From positions 434,001-498,000 of the forward strand of contig NZ_ACZO01000006.1 of the NCBI RefSeq assembly GCF_000176155.1: a stretch of DNA of 64,000 nt, in the 5' to 3' direction. This document shows positions 18,361-27,710 of the stretch, piece after piece. Each line of letters opens with the position of its first letter. Position 1 is the first letter of the stretch. Source of the stretch: Vibrio metschnikovii CIP 69.14 (GTDB lineage Bacteria; Pseudomonadota; Gammaproteobacteria; Enterobacterales; Vibrionaceae). Both the position numbers and the translations under genes were made by a program. Below the pieces are notes generated by a model. The model did not search any database. It saw nothing but the letters and a program-made list of their open reading frames with translations, and had not been told where the DNA came from.

Positions 18361-18950
18361 TAAAAGCTCACCTTAGGCGCTTCTTGAATTGCTTCACTGT
18401 CAGCAAACTCAAGCAAGTTACCGTTTTGAAAACCAAACATATTGGCAAATAAAACGGGAGGGAAAGTTTGCTTATAGGTGTTGTAACTGGTTACCGAATC
18501 ATTAAAGGCTTGACGAGCAAATGCGACTTTATTTTCGGTGCTGGTGAGCTCTTCTTGCAGTTGGATCATCGTTTGACTGGCTTTAAGCTCAGGATACGCT
18601 TCCACCACCACATTCAACCGGCCCAGTGCATTCTTGAGCATCCCCTCCGCTTGACCGAGAAGTTGAATGGCCGTTTCACTTTCTGGCGCTTCACTCGCGG
18701 CTTTTAGACCAGAAATCGCTTGATTACGCGCCTGAATCACACGCTCAAAGGTCTCTTGCTCGTGTTGCATGTAGCCTTTCGCTGTGCTCACTAAGTTAGG
18801 GATAAGATCATAACGACGCTTTAGTTGGACTTCAATTTGCGCAAAACTATTTTTAAAGCGGTTACGTAGGGTAATCAATTTGTTGTAGATAGAGATCGCG
18901 TAAACGCCGATAAGCAGCACTATAGCGATGATGATAATAAAAGTAGTCAT
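18360..18950 (-). CDS. lemA: LemA family protein
   Basis: 196 residues. An N-terminal membrane anchor (FIIIIAIVLLIGVYAISIYN, about 4-23) precedes the LemA coiled-coil helices with family blocks NRFKNSFAQIEVQLKRRYDL, IPNLVSTAKGYMQHE, RLNVVVEAYPELKA and TENKVAFARQAFND. The C-terminus ends in the typical NLLEFADSE region. The function is not known biochemically. It is first gene of a two-gene operon with the M48 protease. Confidence 0.93.
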   Translation of the reverse strand: MTTFIIIIAIVLLIGVYAISIYNKLITLRNRFKNSFAQIEVQLKRRYDLIPNLVSTAKGYMQHEQETFERVIQARNQAISGLKAASEAPESETAIQLLGQAEGMLKNALGRLNVVVEAYPELKASQTMIQLQEELTSTENKVAFARQAFNDSVTSYNTYKQTFPPVLFANMFGFQNGNLLEFADSEAIQEAPKVSF

Positions 18951-19216
18951 GGGCAGCTCGGTTAGATAGAAGTATCAAGCCATGTTATATAACCAGTTGA
19001 GATCGAAAAGCAAATTTATATATTTACACTTTATTTCGTTATTGACGGAGTCGTACTCGTGACAAAAAAATAAAAAATGTTTGATAAATCAATTAGTTTG
19101 AAATTTTTATTACACTGAAGTTCAAAACGAGGATTTTTTACTTTTGTGATGAATTAGAATAAAATCCATATAAAACAAATAGATAAAAAATAACCAGCCT
19201 AAAGTCGCGTGGATTA

Positions 19217-19249
19217 ATACTTGAGTATTTTACTCGGGTATTGTATCTT
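19217..19249 (+). promoter_or_regulatory. suf promoter overlapped by an IscR type 1-like box
   Basis: A -35 TTGAGT (19221-19226) and -10 TATCTT (19244-19249) are separated by exactly 17 bases. A 25-base interrupted palindrome at 19217-19241 (halves ATACTTGAGT and ACTCGGGTAT) matches 23 of 25 positions of the E. coli IscR type 1 consensus. The two mismatches are symmetric (GACT to GAGT, AGTC to ACTC). The overlap predicts repression by holo-IscR and release under iron or oxidative stress. No regulator gene is in the operon, so control would be in trans. The remaining gap upstream of sufB (18951-19216) is AT-rich with no gene. Confidence 0.7.
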
Positions 19250-19343
19250 TGCGTCATAAGATTATCGTCTGCGGTCGCCATTATGGGTACACTATAGGCC
19301 TATGACAAAGCAGCGCATAAAGACATCAGCGAGAACCGAAGTT

Positions 19344-20780
19344 ATGACTGAACAAATTCATGAAGCATTATCCCGTAAATATGAGGCAGGCTTCGTCTCT
19401 GATATTGAGTCTGAAACCTTTGCTACAGGCTTAGATGAAAGTGTGATTCGTCGTATTTCAGCCATGAAAAACGAACCAGAATGGATGTTAGAATGGCGTC
19501 TGAAAGCTTACCACAATTGGCTGGCGATGGAAGAGCCTGAATGGGCTCATGTTCACTATCCGAAGATGGATTATCAAGCCATATCCTACTATTCGGCTCC
19601 TAAGAGCATGAAAGATAAACCTAAATCACTTGATGAGGTTGATCCAGAGCTATTACGAGTGTATGAGAAGTTAGGAATCCCTCTCTATGAACAGGAAATG
19701 CTCGCTGGGGTTGCTGTCGACGTCGTGTTTGATTCCGTGTCCGTAGTCACCACCTTTCGTGAAAAACTAAAAGAAGCAGGCGTGATTTTCTGTCCGATTT
19801 CGGAAGCGGTGCAAGAATACCCTGAACTAGTCAAAAAATACCTTGGCTCTGTGGTGCCGCGTTCTGATAACTACTTTGCCGCGTTAAATAGTGCTGTATT
19901 TACTGATGGTTCGTTTGTGTATATCCCGAAAGGGGTGCGCTGCCCGATGGAATTATCAACCTATTTCCGAATTAATGAACAAAATACTGGCCAATTTGAG
20001 CGTACCTTAATCATTGCCGATGAAGGCAGTTACGTCAGTTATCTTGAAGGTTGTACCGCGCCTCAGCGCGACGAAAACCAACTGCATGCTGCTGTGGTTG
20101 AATTGGTGGCGATGGACGATGCGCAAATTAAGTACTCGACCGTTCAAAACTGGTATCCCGGTGATGAAGATGGTAAAGGTGGTATCTATAACTTTGTAAC
20201 TAAGCGTGGCATTTGTCATACCAATGCAAAAATCTCGTGGACACAAGTTGAAACCGGGTCGTCAGTCACTTGGAAATATCCAAGTTGTATTTTAAAAGGC
20301 GACAACAGTGTCGGTGAATTCTACTCTGTTGCCTTAACCCGTAACCGCCAACAAGCGGATACTGGTACCAAAATGATTCATTTGGGTAAAAATACTCGCT
20401 CAACGATTATCTCGAAAGGGATTAGTGCTGGTGAAAGTAATAACACTTATCGTGGCTTGGTACATATGGGGCCGAAAGCTGATGGCGCTCGTAACTTTAC
20501 CGAATGTGATTCGTTGTTAATTGGCGACCGCTGCGGCGCGCACACTTTCCCATACATTGAAAGTCGTAACCCAAGTGCCAAAGTAGAACATGAAGCGACC
20601 ACTTCTAAAGTGAGCGATGAACAGCTGTTTTTATGCCAACAACGAGGATTAGATACCGAGAAAGCGGTATCGATGATCGTCAATGGCTTTTGTAAAGAAG
20701 TGTTTAAAGAGTTGCCAATGGAGTTTGCCGTGGAAGCCGGTAAGCTGCTTGAAATTAGTCTGGAAGGCTCAGTAGGATAA
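19344..20780 (+). CDS. sufB: Fe-S cluster scaffold subunit SufB
   Basis: SufB forms the SufBC2D complex where Fe-S clusters are built. From the ATG at 19344 it has 478 residues; an ATG 14 codons earlier (19302) is possible, but homologue alignment favours [17 protein letters not shown]. Conserved blocks are [28 protein letters not shown], the [18 protein letters not shown] stretch, [17 protein letters not shown] and [15 protein letters not shown]. It lacks the N-terminal Cys-rich insert of E. coli SufB and looks more like the Pseudomonas/Xanthomonas-type protein. First gene of the suf operon; sufC starts seven bases after its stop. Confidence 0.95.
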   Translation: MTEQIHEALSRKYEAGFVSDIESETFATGLDESVIRRISAMKNEPEWMLEWRLKAYHNWLAMEEPEWAHVHYPKMDYQAISYYSAPKSMKDKPKSLDEVDPELLRVYEKLGIPLYEQEMLAGVAVDVVFDSVSVVTTFREKLKEAGVIFCPISEAVQEYPELVKKYLGSVVPRSDNYFAALNSAVFTDGSFVYIPKGVRCPMELSTYFRINEQNTGQFERTLIIADEGSYVSYLEGCTAPQRDENQLHAAVVELVAMDDAQIKYSTVQNWYPGDEDGKGGIYNFVTKRGICHTNAKISWTQVETGSSVTWKYPSCILKGDNSVGEFYSVALTRNRQQADTGTKMIHLGKNTRSTIISKGISAGESNNTYRGLVHMGPKADGARNFTECDSLLIGDRCGAHTFPYIESRNPSAKVEHEATTSKVSDEQLFLCQQRGLDTEKAVSMIVNGFCKEVFKELPMEFAVEAGKLLEISLEGSVG

Positions 20781-20787
20781 TTATTAC

Positions 20788-21549
20788 ATGTTAAATATTA
20801 AAAACTTACACGCTCGTGTGGAGCAAAAAGACATTATAAAAGGGCTAAATCTCGACATTAAGCCGGGCGAAGTTCACGCGATTATGGGACCTAACGGTGC
20901 GGGTAAAAGTACCTTAGGCTATGTGCTTTCTGGGCGCGATGGCTATGAAGTGACCGACGGCGAAGCGATGTTACATGGTCAAAGCTTACTGGATATGGAC
21001 GTTGAAGAACGTGCTCGACACGGCTTATTTCTAGCCTTTCAGTACCCGGTAGAAATTCCTGGTGTCAGCAATCTGGAATTTATGAAAGAGTCAGTGAATG
21101 CCATGCGTGCCCATCGCGGACAAGAGCCATTGACGGCTGCTGAGTTTTTGAAAAAAGCCAAAGAAGCCAGTAAGCAAGTTCAACTGCCGCTCGATTTTCT
21201 GAAACGAGGCGTTAATGAAGGCTTCTCCGGTGGTGAGAAAAAACGTAACGAAATCATGCAAATGATTTTATTAGAGCCAAGCCTATGTATTTTAGATGAA
21301 TCGGATTCAGGATTGGATGTTGATGCTTTGCAAGTGGTTGCTAACGGCGTGAATAGCCAGCGCAGTAAAGATCGTAGCTTTGTGGTCATTACTCACTATC
21401 AGCGCTTGCTTGATTACATTGAACCCGATTTTGTCCACATTTTGGCTAACGGCCAAATTGTCAAAAGCGGTGATGCTTCATTAGCCAGAGAAATTGAGCA
21501 ACAGGGTTACGCATTTCTTGGCTTAGAAGATAGCGAGGGGGCTGAGTAA
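20788..21549 (+). CDS. sufC: SUF system ATPase SufC
   Basis: ABC-type ATPase of the SufBC2D scaffold, 253 residues. Walker A GPNGAGKST at 34-42, a Q-loop LAFQYPVEIPG, the SufC-specific signature GFSGGEKKRNE, Walker B LCILDESDSGLD, and the H-loop VITHYQRLL are all present. The last base of its stop codon is the first base of the sufD ATG, so the two are coupled. Confidence 0.97.
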   Translation: MLNIKNLHARVEQKDIIKGLNLDIKPGEVHAIMGPNGAGKSTLGYVLSGRDGYEVTDGEAMLHGQSLLDMDVEERARHGLFLAFQYPVEIPGVSNLEFMKESVNAMRAHRGQEPLTAAEFLKKAKEASKQVQLPLDFLKRGVNEGFSGGEKKRNEIMQMILLEPSLCILDESDSGLDVDALQVVANGVNSQRSKDRSFVVITHYQRLLDYIEPDFVHILANGQIVKSGDASLAREIEQQGYAFLGLEDSEGAE

Positions 21550-22808
21550 TGAGTCAATGGCTTCAGCAAGTGATAGACCGTGGCTCGAAAACCAATGATT
21601 GGCTGAGCCCGGTTCGTCAACAAGCGCTTAATGCTCTGCGTCAAACCCGCTGGCCGACCCGACGTACTGAAGCTTGGCGTTATACCTCACTCTCTTGTTT
21701 AGAGCAGCTAGAACTGTCGCCGAAATCAGACAATGCGCCGTTCAACTTAGCGCCAATCGCTGGGCTTGAAACCATCGATTTAGTGTTTGTTGATGGTCAA
21801 TTGCAGACCGATTTAAGCGCGCTAAATTTACCACAGGGTGTCAGTATCTATAGTGCTCAAAGCCTACCCGCTGACCAACAAGCAGCTGCGGTGAGCCGTT
21901 TTTCTCAGGTCAAACCATCGCGCCATTTATTCGGTATGGTCAACGATGTATTGGCTGATAATGTATTGTTTATCGATGTTGATCCTGAGTGCCATTGCAC
22001 GACTCCGATCCGAATCGTTCATCACAATCATCATGGCTATGAAGCCCATTATCGTGTGCAAGTTAATCTTGGTCATCATGGCAAATTAACCTTGATTGAG
22101 CATGCTCAAGGCAGCGGTGATAATTTACGCACCGGTTTCACGGAGTGTTTGCTTGATACACATGCTGAGCTAGAGCATTATCAATTTCTGATCAATAGCC
22201 CGCAAGCTTTGTATTTTGGTGGCACACATTTCTCACTTAACGATCATGCTCAGCTAAACAGCACGGTGATTGGCTTTGGTAGCCAATTGTCACGCCTTGA
22301 TGTTGATATCATTCATAGTGGTGAGCATGCAGAAGCAAAAATGAACGCCGTTTATCTATTGGGTGAATCGGAGCATTTTGATATGCACAGTACTATTGAA
22401 CACGCAAAACCTAATGGTACTAGTGAAGAGAATGTACGTGGTATTGTCGGTGACAAAGCGACAGCGGTATTTAATGGCCGTATTCACATTCATCGTGATG
22501 CTCAAAAGACCCTTGCTGAGCTGAATAATCGTAACTTACTTTTGTCACGCCGTGGCCAGATCAATACCAAGCCAGAGTTAGAAATTTACGCCGATGATGT
22601 GAAATGTGCCCACGGTGCAACGGTGGCTGAAATTGAAGAAGAAGCGCTGTATTATTTGATGTCACGTGGCATTGGCCGTTCACAGGCATTAGTCATGCTC
22701 AATGTTGGCTTTATTCAAGAATTGATTAACCAAATGCCAAATCAAGTTTTGGCTGAGTGGTTAGCGCCTATATTGAGTGCTCGTTTTAAAGAGATGGAGG
22801 TAAGATAA
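21549..22808 (+). CDS. sufD: SUF scaffold subunit SufD
   Basis: 419 residues. The N-terminal helical part contains the usual WPTRRTEAWRYTSL block, followed by the beta-helix core. The conserved C-terminal segment ENVRGIVGDKATAVFNGRIH, then AQKTLAELNNRNLLLS, KPELEIYADDVKCAHGATV and MSRGIGRSQA, carries the Cys and His (C/H in KCAHGA) proposed for cluster assembly with SufB. It overlaps sufC and sufS by one base on each side. Confidence 0.96.
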   Translation: MSQWLQQVIDRGSKTNDWLSPVRQQALNALRQTRWPTRRTEAWRYTSLSCLEQLELSPKSDNAPFNLAPIAGLETIDLVFVDGQLQTDLSALNLPQGVSIYSAQSLPADQQAAAVSRFSQVKPSRHLFGMVNDVLADNVLFIDVDPECHCTTPIRIVHHNHHGYEAHYRVQVNLGHHGKLTLIEHAQGSGDNLRTGFTECLLDTHAELEHYQFLINSPQALYFGGTHFSLNDHAQLNSTVIGFGSQLSRLDVDIIHSGEHAEAKMNAVYLLGESEHFDMHSTIEHAKPNGTSEENVRGIVGDKATAVFNGRIHIHRDAQKTLAELNNRNLLLSRRGQINTKPELEIYADDVKCAHGATVAEIEEEALYYLMSRGIGRSQALVMLNVGFIQELINQMPNQVLAEWLAPILSARFKEMEVR

Positions 22809-24037
22809 TGGTCGAAACCTCTGCGTTCGACGTTGCTGCGGTTAGAGCGCAATTTCCTATTCTTAATCAAAATGTTGAAGGTAAGCCTCTGGTTTACCTA
22901 GACAATGCCGCGACGACGCAAAAGCCGATGGCGGTTATTGAAGCGATTACCGATTTTTATACTCAGTGTAATGCTAATGTCCATCGTGGCGTTCACCGTT
23001 TAGCGGATCAAGCAACACAACGTTATGAACATGGCCGTGATGTGGTCGCTAACTATATCCACGCTTTTGATCGCAGTGAAGTGATTTGGACTAGCGGGAC
23101 TACCGAGTCGATCAACATTGTTGCGCATGGTATCGCGCAGCGTTTGCAGCCTGGCGATCAAGTATTGGTCACCGAAATGGAGCATCACGCGAATTTGGTG
23201 ACTTGGCAACAGGCGTGCCTGAAGAGTGGTGCCGAGTTGGTCATCGCTCCTATTCAAGATAATGGTGAGCTGAATGTCGAGCAATTTACATCGCTGCTGA
23301 ATTCATCGACCAAGTTGGTGGCGATGCCACACATTTCTAATGCGCTTGGTACGGTTAACCCTATCCATGCCTTAACGGCACAAGCCAAAGAGGTGGGGGC
23401 ACTGGTGTTAATTGATGGCGCGCAAGGCATTGCTCATGGTGGTGTCAATGTGGCTGACATTGGCTGCGATTTTTACGCCTTCTCTGGTCATAAGGTTTTT
23501 GGTCCAACAGGAGTGGGCGTACTTTGGGGCAAAGCTGAGGTATTGCAAGATTGGCCGGTGTGGCAAACGGGCGGTGAGATGATTGCTAAGGTGACTTATC
23601 AAGACGCTACGTGGGGAAGCCTTCCTAACCGATTAGAAGCGGGTACACCCAATATCGCTGGTGTGATTGGCTTGGCCGCTGCCATTACTTGGTTTAGCCA
23701 GTTTGACCTCGCAGCCGTGCAAGCACACGAGCGGGCCTTGATGGAGCGAGCGTTGCAACACGCGAGTGAGCTAGAGGGTTTCCAATTAATTGGTAATGCT
23801 AACGACAAAATTGGCGTGTTGAGCTTTTTACTGGAAGGTTGTCACCCAGCCGATATCGGTTTTATTCTAGATAAACAAGGGATTGCAATTCGCACCGGCG
23901 ATCATTGTGCGCAGCCATTGATGCGTCGTTTAGGCGTTCCTGGTACGGCGAGAGCGTCATTTTCTATTTACAACACGATAGAAGAAATCGATGCGCTGTT
24001 CATTGCACTTAAAAAAGCTCAGCAAATGTTAGTTTAA
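22808..24037 (+). CDS. sufS: Cysteine desulfurase SufS
   Basis: PLP enzyme that mobilises sulfur from cysteine as a persulfide for the SUF scaffold; 409 residues. It is class V aminotransferase-like: YLDNAATTQKP near the N-terminus, TEMEHHANLVTW (PLP-stacking His), LIDGAQGIAHG, and the PLP lysine in SGHKVFGPTGVG. The catalytic Cys367 sits in TGDHCAQPLMRR, the group II (SufS) loop rather than the IscS loop. It overlaps sufD and is followed ten bases later by sufA. Confidence 0.96.
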   Translation: MVETSAFDVAAVRAQFPILNQNVEGKPLVYLDNAATTQKPMAVIEAITDFYTQCNANVHRGVHRLADQATQRYEHGRDVVANYIHAFDRSEVIWTSGTTESINIVAHGIAQRLQPGDQVLVTEMEHHANLVTWQQACLKSGAELVIAPIQDNGELNVEQFTSLLNSSTKLVAMPHISNALGTVNPIHALTAQAKEVGALVLIDGAQGIAHGGVNVADIGCDFYAFSGHKVFGPTGVGVLWGKAEVLQDWPVWQTGGEMIAKVTYQDATWGSLPNRLEAGTPNIAGVIGLAAAITWFSQFDLAAVQAHERALMERALQHASELEGFQLIGNANDKIGVLSFLLEGCHPADIGFILDKQGIAIRTGDHCAQPLMRRLGVPGTARASFSIYNTIEEIDALFIALKKAQQMLV

Positions 24038-24047
24038 GGTAAATTAT

Positions 24048-24413
24048 ATGCAGGTAGAAACTTATACCCCTGAAGTGTCGAATCAACCAGTACTGACATT
24101 AACCGACAGTGCGATTCGTCATTTTGAAAATAAATTAGCGAGTCAGCCTGACCATGTTGTACGCATCTCTGTGAAAACCAGTGGTTGCAATGGCTATGCC
24201 TATGTTCTCGATATCCAAGAGCAGGCGCTAGAGTCAGATCGAGTGATCAACGCAAGCGATAAGTTGACGGTCAGTATTGCTGCTGAGGCGATTGCGATGC
24301 TGCAAGGTACTGAACTTGACTACGTTAAAGATGGTTTAAATGGCGTGGTAAAGTTTAATAATCCTAATGTGGTTGCTGAATGCGGCTGTGGAGAAAGTTT
24401 TAATGTCAGTTAA
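24048..24413 (+). CDS. sufA: A-type Fe-S carrier SufA
   Basis: 121 residues of the HesB/IscA family. The three cluster-binding cysteines are present: one in VKTSGCNGYAYVLD and two in the C-terminal AECGCGESF. It accepts clusters from SufBCD and passes them to apoproteins. In most enterobacterial suf operons sufA comes first; here it is fifth, after sufS. Confidence 0.92.
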   Translation: MQVETYTPEVSNQPVLTLTDSAIRHFENKLASQPDHVVRISVKTSGCNGYAYVLDIQEQALESDRVINASDKLTVSIAAEAIAMLQGTELDYVKDGLNGVVKFNNPNVVAECGCGESFNVS

Positions 24414-24462
24414 CACCTTAGTGGTCAGTGTTACTGTCTTTTCGAGCATCAAGGTTAACTAA

Positions 24463-24996
24463 ATGCAACAGAGAATTGTAAACCTTGAACGCGATTGTAT
24501 GGTCAGGCGAGTGCCTAATGGCGATAAGCAGCTTCTTACTCAAGGTGAGTTTGTCACCATTACTCAGGATCTGGGCGGTAACTATACCATCACGTGGCGC
24601 GGAAATATGTATCGTGTTGATGGTACTGATGCCGATGCGATTGGTCGACAGCCTCTGAAACTTGAATTTGATACACCCAAAGATGGAAATATCGATCAAG
24701 CGCAAATATATCAGGCTTTAGAGACCGTCTATGATCCAGAGATCCCGGTTAACTTATTATCGCTAGGTCTAATCTATCAAGTGTCGATTGATCAGGCTGC
24801 TCGCTGCGTACAGATTGAAATGACGTTAACGGCACCAGGCTGTGGAATGGGGCCTGTTTTAGTCGGTGATGTTGAACATCGAGTGAGTATGGTGCCTCAT
24901 GTCGATAAGGTTCAGGTCAACTTAGTGTTTGATCCACCATGGTCACGTGAGATGATGAGTGAAGAAGCCCAACTCGAAACCGGACTGTTTTTTTAA
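24463..24996 (+). CDS. sufT: SufT (DUF59/MIP18-type Fe-S assembly factor)
   Basis: 177 residues. The C-terminal DUF59 domain is plain (QALETVYDPEIPVNLLSLGL onward, MTLTAPGCGMGPVL with its conserved Cys, VFDPPWSREMMSEEAQ). The N-terminal extension of about 75 residues (RRVPNGDKQLL, YTITWRGNMYRVDG) is the SufT-specific part. SufT is implicated in Fe-S maturation when demand is high. It lies 49 bases after sufA and 87 bases before sufE in the same operon. Confidence 0.9.
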   Translation: MQQRIVNLERDCMVRRVPNGDKQLLTQGEFVTITQDLGGNYTITWRGNMYRVDGTDADAIGRQPLKLEFDTPKDGNIDQAQIYQALETVYDPEIPVNLLSLGLIYQVSIDQAARCVQIEMTLTAPGCGMGPVLVGDVEHRVSMVPHVDKVQVNLVFDPPWSREMMSEEAQLETGLFF

Positions 24997-25083
24997 TTCT
25001 TGGCTCCACGACTAGTGTAGAGCCGTTACGACACCTTAATCCAGTCGATGTCGTATCAATTCGTAAGGATATAGAGCTTAAAA

Positions 25084-25494
25084 ATGAACCTACCAAGTGA
25101 CCAAGAGATCATCGAAGATTTGGCTTTTTTTGACGATTGGGAGCAACGCTACCAATACATCATCGATTTAGGCAAGGCATTAACGCCGTTTGATGATCAG
25201 CAAAGGCGAGATGAAGATCTAGTACCGGGGTGTCAGAGCCAAGTATGGCTGCATACTCAAATTGAGCAGGGTCGTTTACAGCTTTTTGCTTATAGCGATG
25301 CGATCATCGTTAACGGCTTATTGGCGATTGTCTTGGCGGCTTATCACAATAAGACCGCCAGTGAGATCCTAGCGTTTGATATCGATAGCTATTTCAAAAC
25401 GTTAGATTTAGAGCGTCACATTAGCCCGACTCGAGGTAATGGACTAAGAGCGATTGTTGGTAAAATTCAACACTTGGCTCGCCAGCAACAATAA
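25084..25494 (+). CDS. sufE: Sulfur acceptor SufE
   Basis: 136 residues. The acceptor Cys50 lies in the VPGCQSQVW loop, preceded by the family WEQRYQYIIDLGK segment and followed by ADAIIVNGLLAI-like sequence (SDAIIVNGLLAIVLAAY). SufE takes the persulfide from SufS Cys367 and delivers it to SufB. It is the last gene of the operon, closed by a strong terminator 17 bases later. Confidence 0.95.
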   Translation: MNLPSDQEIIEDLAFFDDWEQRYQYIIDLGKALTPFDDQQRRDEDLVPGCQSQVWLHTQIEQGRLQLFAYSDAIIVNGLLAIVLAAYHNKTASEILAFDIDSYFKTLDLERHISPTRGNGLRAIVGKIQHLARQQQ

Positions 25495-25510
25495 GTCAGG
25501 TTTTGGCCTA

Positions 25511-25551
25511 TAAATAATAAAACCCACGCAAGCCGTGGGTTTTATTATTTA
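25511..25551. terminator. Bidirectional terminator of suf operon and VC0807-type gene
   Basis: A perfect 18-bp stem (TAAATAATAAAACCCACG with its complement) around a five-base loop. It has T-rich tails in both directions and lies between the converging sufE and VC0807-type genes. Confidence 0.9.
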
Positions 25552-25570
25552 TGTTGTCACTGTAGGCGGT

Positions 25571-26254
25571 TTAGCGCAGAAAATCTTCAATCTTATTACC
25601 GGTAATGGTCGAAATACTTTTAAATAAGTAGAACAATGCTCCCATCATGATGATCGTGACGGGTAAAGCAATGACTGGAAAGCTGAGGGCGGTCATCTTA
25701 CCGATCTCTTCATTAAACGCTTCTGTCCCTGCTGGGCTCGTCACTATCCATTTGGCAAGCACATAGTTTAATACCGTTGAAACCAGAAACGAAAAAGCAA
25801 TGATGTATGAGCAAATATTAATTTTGCTCTCAAATTCAGCGTGATTGTTGGATTTTTCTAACGCTTGATTGAGTTTTTCATTATCGACAATATCATCGTT
25901 AAGCAGCATCTTTTTGACAACCGGGTATCCGATGGCATTGCTAATCAATATGCCAATAAAAATGATCCCTGGAATCGCCGCTTCTTTAATCGCAATGTAG
26001 GCGGGATCTAATTGCAGTAAACCGATACCACCAGTCAACAGAACACTGATTAAACCAAGAGCGGAGTAAAAGTTGATTTTTCTCTCTTGAATAAAACTCA
26101 CGATACCAAAAATCAATGGGAAGGCGAGGGCAACGATCAGCGCCCAGGTCGGCCCTAGATTATCTTCACCACTCATCTTACTGAGAATAACAACAGGGAT
26201 GATAACGTTCAGTAACAGATTACTGATTAAACTCTTGTTTTTATTTGATTTCAT
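25571..26254 (-). CDS. VC0807-type inner-membrane protein
   Basis: 227 residues, about six membrane helices (for example LLLNVIIPVVILSKMSG, PLIFGIVSFIQERK, AFSFLVSTVLNYVLAKWIV, FPVIALPVTIIMMGALFYLF). The opening N-x-x-x-P-V-I-L with a charged loop and the INFYSALGLISVLLTGGIGLL stretch match the VC0807 family, distantly like septation protein A (YciB). Function unknown. It is monocistronic and converges on the suf operon. Confidence 0.8.
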   Translation of the reverse strand: MKSNKNKSLISNLLLNVIIPVVILSKMSGEDNLGPTWALIVALAFPLIFGIVSFIQERKINFYSALGLISVLLTGGIGLLQLDPAYIAIKEAAIPGIIFIGILISNAIGYPVVKKMLLNDDIVDNEKLNQALEKSNNHAEFESKINICSYIIAFSFLVSTVLNYVLAKWIVTSPAGTEAFNEEIGKMTALSFPVIALPVTIIMMGALFYLFKSISTITGNKIEDFLR

Positions 26255-26446
26255 TGTAAATGATTCCTACTTGCAGAGAGCAAAGTATACTAATGCTCCC
26301 CACTAACGCAAGTCCATCAGTAACCTCAAATCGAGCTCAATTGTAAGCAGTCGTCTCATGGTTTCTTCTTACTATTTGAGTTTAAACCCGCCCTTATTTT
26401 TATAATTGAGTAAAAAGAGTTTGCCAATACGGCGCATTAGGTTTAC

Positions 26447-26466
26447 TGTTATATCTGTGTATAACA
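26447..26466. promoter_or_regulatory. Candidate operator of the GntR/ABC operon
   Basis: A perfect inverted repeat, TGTTATA - six bases - TATAACA, 19 bases before the regulator's start codon. Its position suits autorepression by the YtrA-type regulator encoded next. Confidence 0.55.
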
Positions 26467-26484
26467 CCATATCGGTATAAAAAT

Positions 26485-26856
26485 ATGACAGAGTGGCAAG
26501 ATAACCAGCCCATTTTTCGTCAGTTAGCCGACAAGATCATTGAACAGATCTTACAAGGGATTTGGCAAGAAGATCAGGCCTTACCGTCAGTAAGAACCGT
26601 GGCGGCTGAACTGAAAATTAATCACTTAACGGTAATGAAAGGTTATCAATTACTGGTTGACGAAGGACTGGTTGAAAAGCGCAGGGGTCAGGGAATGTAT
26701 GTCATAAAAGGTGCACTTCAGCAGTTAAAAAACAGCCAGAAACAGCATTTTTTGCAGCAGCAAATCCCAGAAATAGCCCACACACTTCGTGTGCTAGAGA
26801 TGCCCTTAGATGATTTTATTAGCCAATTAAAACGGCATATTGAAGGTGAACAATGA
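26485..26856 (+). CDS. GntR-family regulator, YtrA subfamily
   Basis: 123 residues: a winged helix at about 10-75 (QPIFRQLADKIIEQILQGIW, LPSVRTVAAELKINHLTVMK, GYQLLVDEGLVEKRRGQGMYV) and only a short C-terminal helical tail. That lack of a large effector domain defines the YtrA type, which usually controls an adjacent ABC transporter. Its stop overlaps the ATPase start by four bases (ATGA). A 7-bp inverted repeat just upstream is the likely operator. Confidence 0.92.
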   Translation: MTEWQDNQPIFRQLADKIIEQILQGIWQEDQALPSVRTVAAELKINHLTVMKGYQLLVDEGLVEKRRGQGMYVIKGALQQLKNSQKQHFLQQQIPEIAHTLRVLEMPLDDFISQLKRHIEGEQ

Positions 26857-27710
26857 ATCCATTAGTTGAAGTAAAGCAGGTTTCTAAACAGTACGCTAAA
26901 CAAGCAGAGGCGCTGCATGAAGTGAGTTTTACTCTTCATGCTGGGCAAGTATTAGGCGTGTTGGGTCATAATGGTGCGGGTAAATCGACCCTAATTAACG
27001 CTTTATTAGGTGCCCACTACTACCAAGGTGACATCGCGATTAACGGTCTTCATCCGATTGCTGATCATGCTCAGGTCATGGAAATACTGGCCTATATTTC
27101 CGATGTCAATGTGCTGCCGGACTGGATGACGGTGAAGCAATTGTTACGTTATACCTCTGGCGTTCATCCCAGCTTTTCGTTAACCAAGGCCCGTTCAGTG
27201 TTAGCAGAAACCAATATTGATTTATCGAGTAAAATTCGCACGTTATCCAAAGGGATGAAAGTTCAGCTCCATTTAGCCTTAGTGATTGCAACCGATACCC
27301 AAGTGCTGATTTTGGATGAGCCCACATTAGGGCTTGATCTTATGTATCGAGAAACCTTTTATCGTCATTTATTAGAGTGGTTTCATGATGGTGAGCGAGC
27401 ATTAATTATTGCTAGCCATGAAGTAGCAGAAATTGAACATTTGCTGACCGATGTGCTGATCTTAAAACAAGGCAACGTTGTTTTACAAGATTCGATGGAT
27501 AATCTAACTCAGAATTATTGTGTATTAGAGGCCAACTCTAGCTACGCAGACGAGATTGGAAAATTGAATCCGTTACGTACACAAGTCGGATTAGGCACCA
27601 CCAAGTGGTTGCTGGCCGCAGAACATCGAGAAACAGTACAAGCTTTCGGAACGGTACATAATATCAAATTAGCGGATTTATTTATTGCTCTACAAAAGGA
27701 GAAAGCATAA
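26853..27710 (+). CDS. ABC transporter ATP-binding protein (YtrB-like)
   Basis: 285 residues: Walker A GHNGAGKST at 38-46, signature TLSKGMKVQLHLAL, Walker B VLILDEPTLGLD, and an H-loop IIASHEVAEIEHL. The ABC signature begins LSKGM rather than LSGGQ, common in this CcmA/YtrB-type group. It is encoded between its regulator (4-base overlap) and its permease (1-base overlap), so one transcript makes a small exporter. The substrate is unknown; YtrA-type systems often respond to cell-wall stress or antimicrobial compounds. Confidence 0.9.
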   Translation: MNPLVEVKQVSKQYAKQAEALHEVSFTLHAGQVLGVLGHNGAGKSTLINALLGAHYYQGDIAINGLHPIADHAQVMEILAYISDVNVLPDWMTVKQLLRYTSGVHPSFSLTKARSVLAETNIDLSSKIRTLSKGMKVQLHLALVIATDTQVLILDEPTLGLDLMYRETFYRHLLEWFHDGERALIIASHEVAEIEHLLTDVLILKQGNVVLQDSMDNLTQNYCVLEANSSYADEIGKLNPLRTQVGLGTTKWLLAAEHRETVQAFGTVHNIKLADLFIALQKEKA

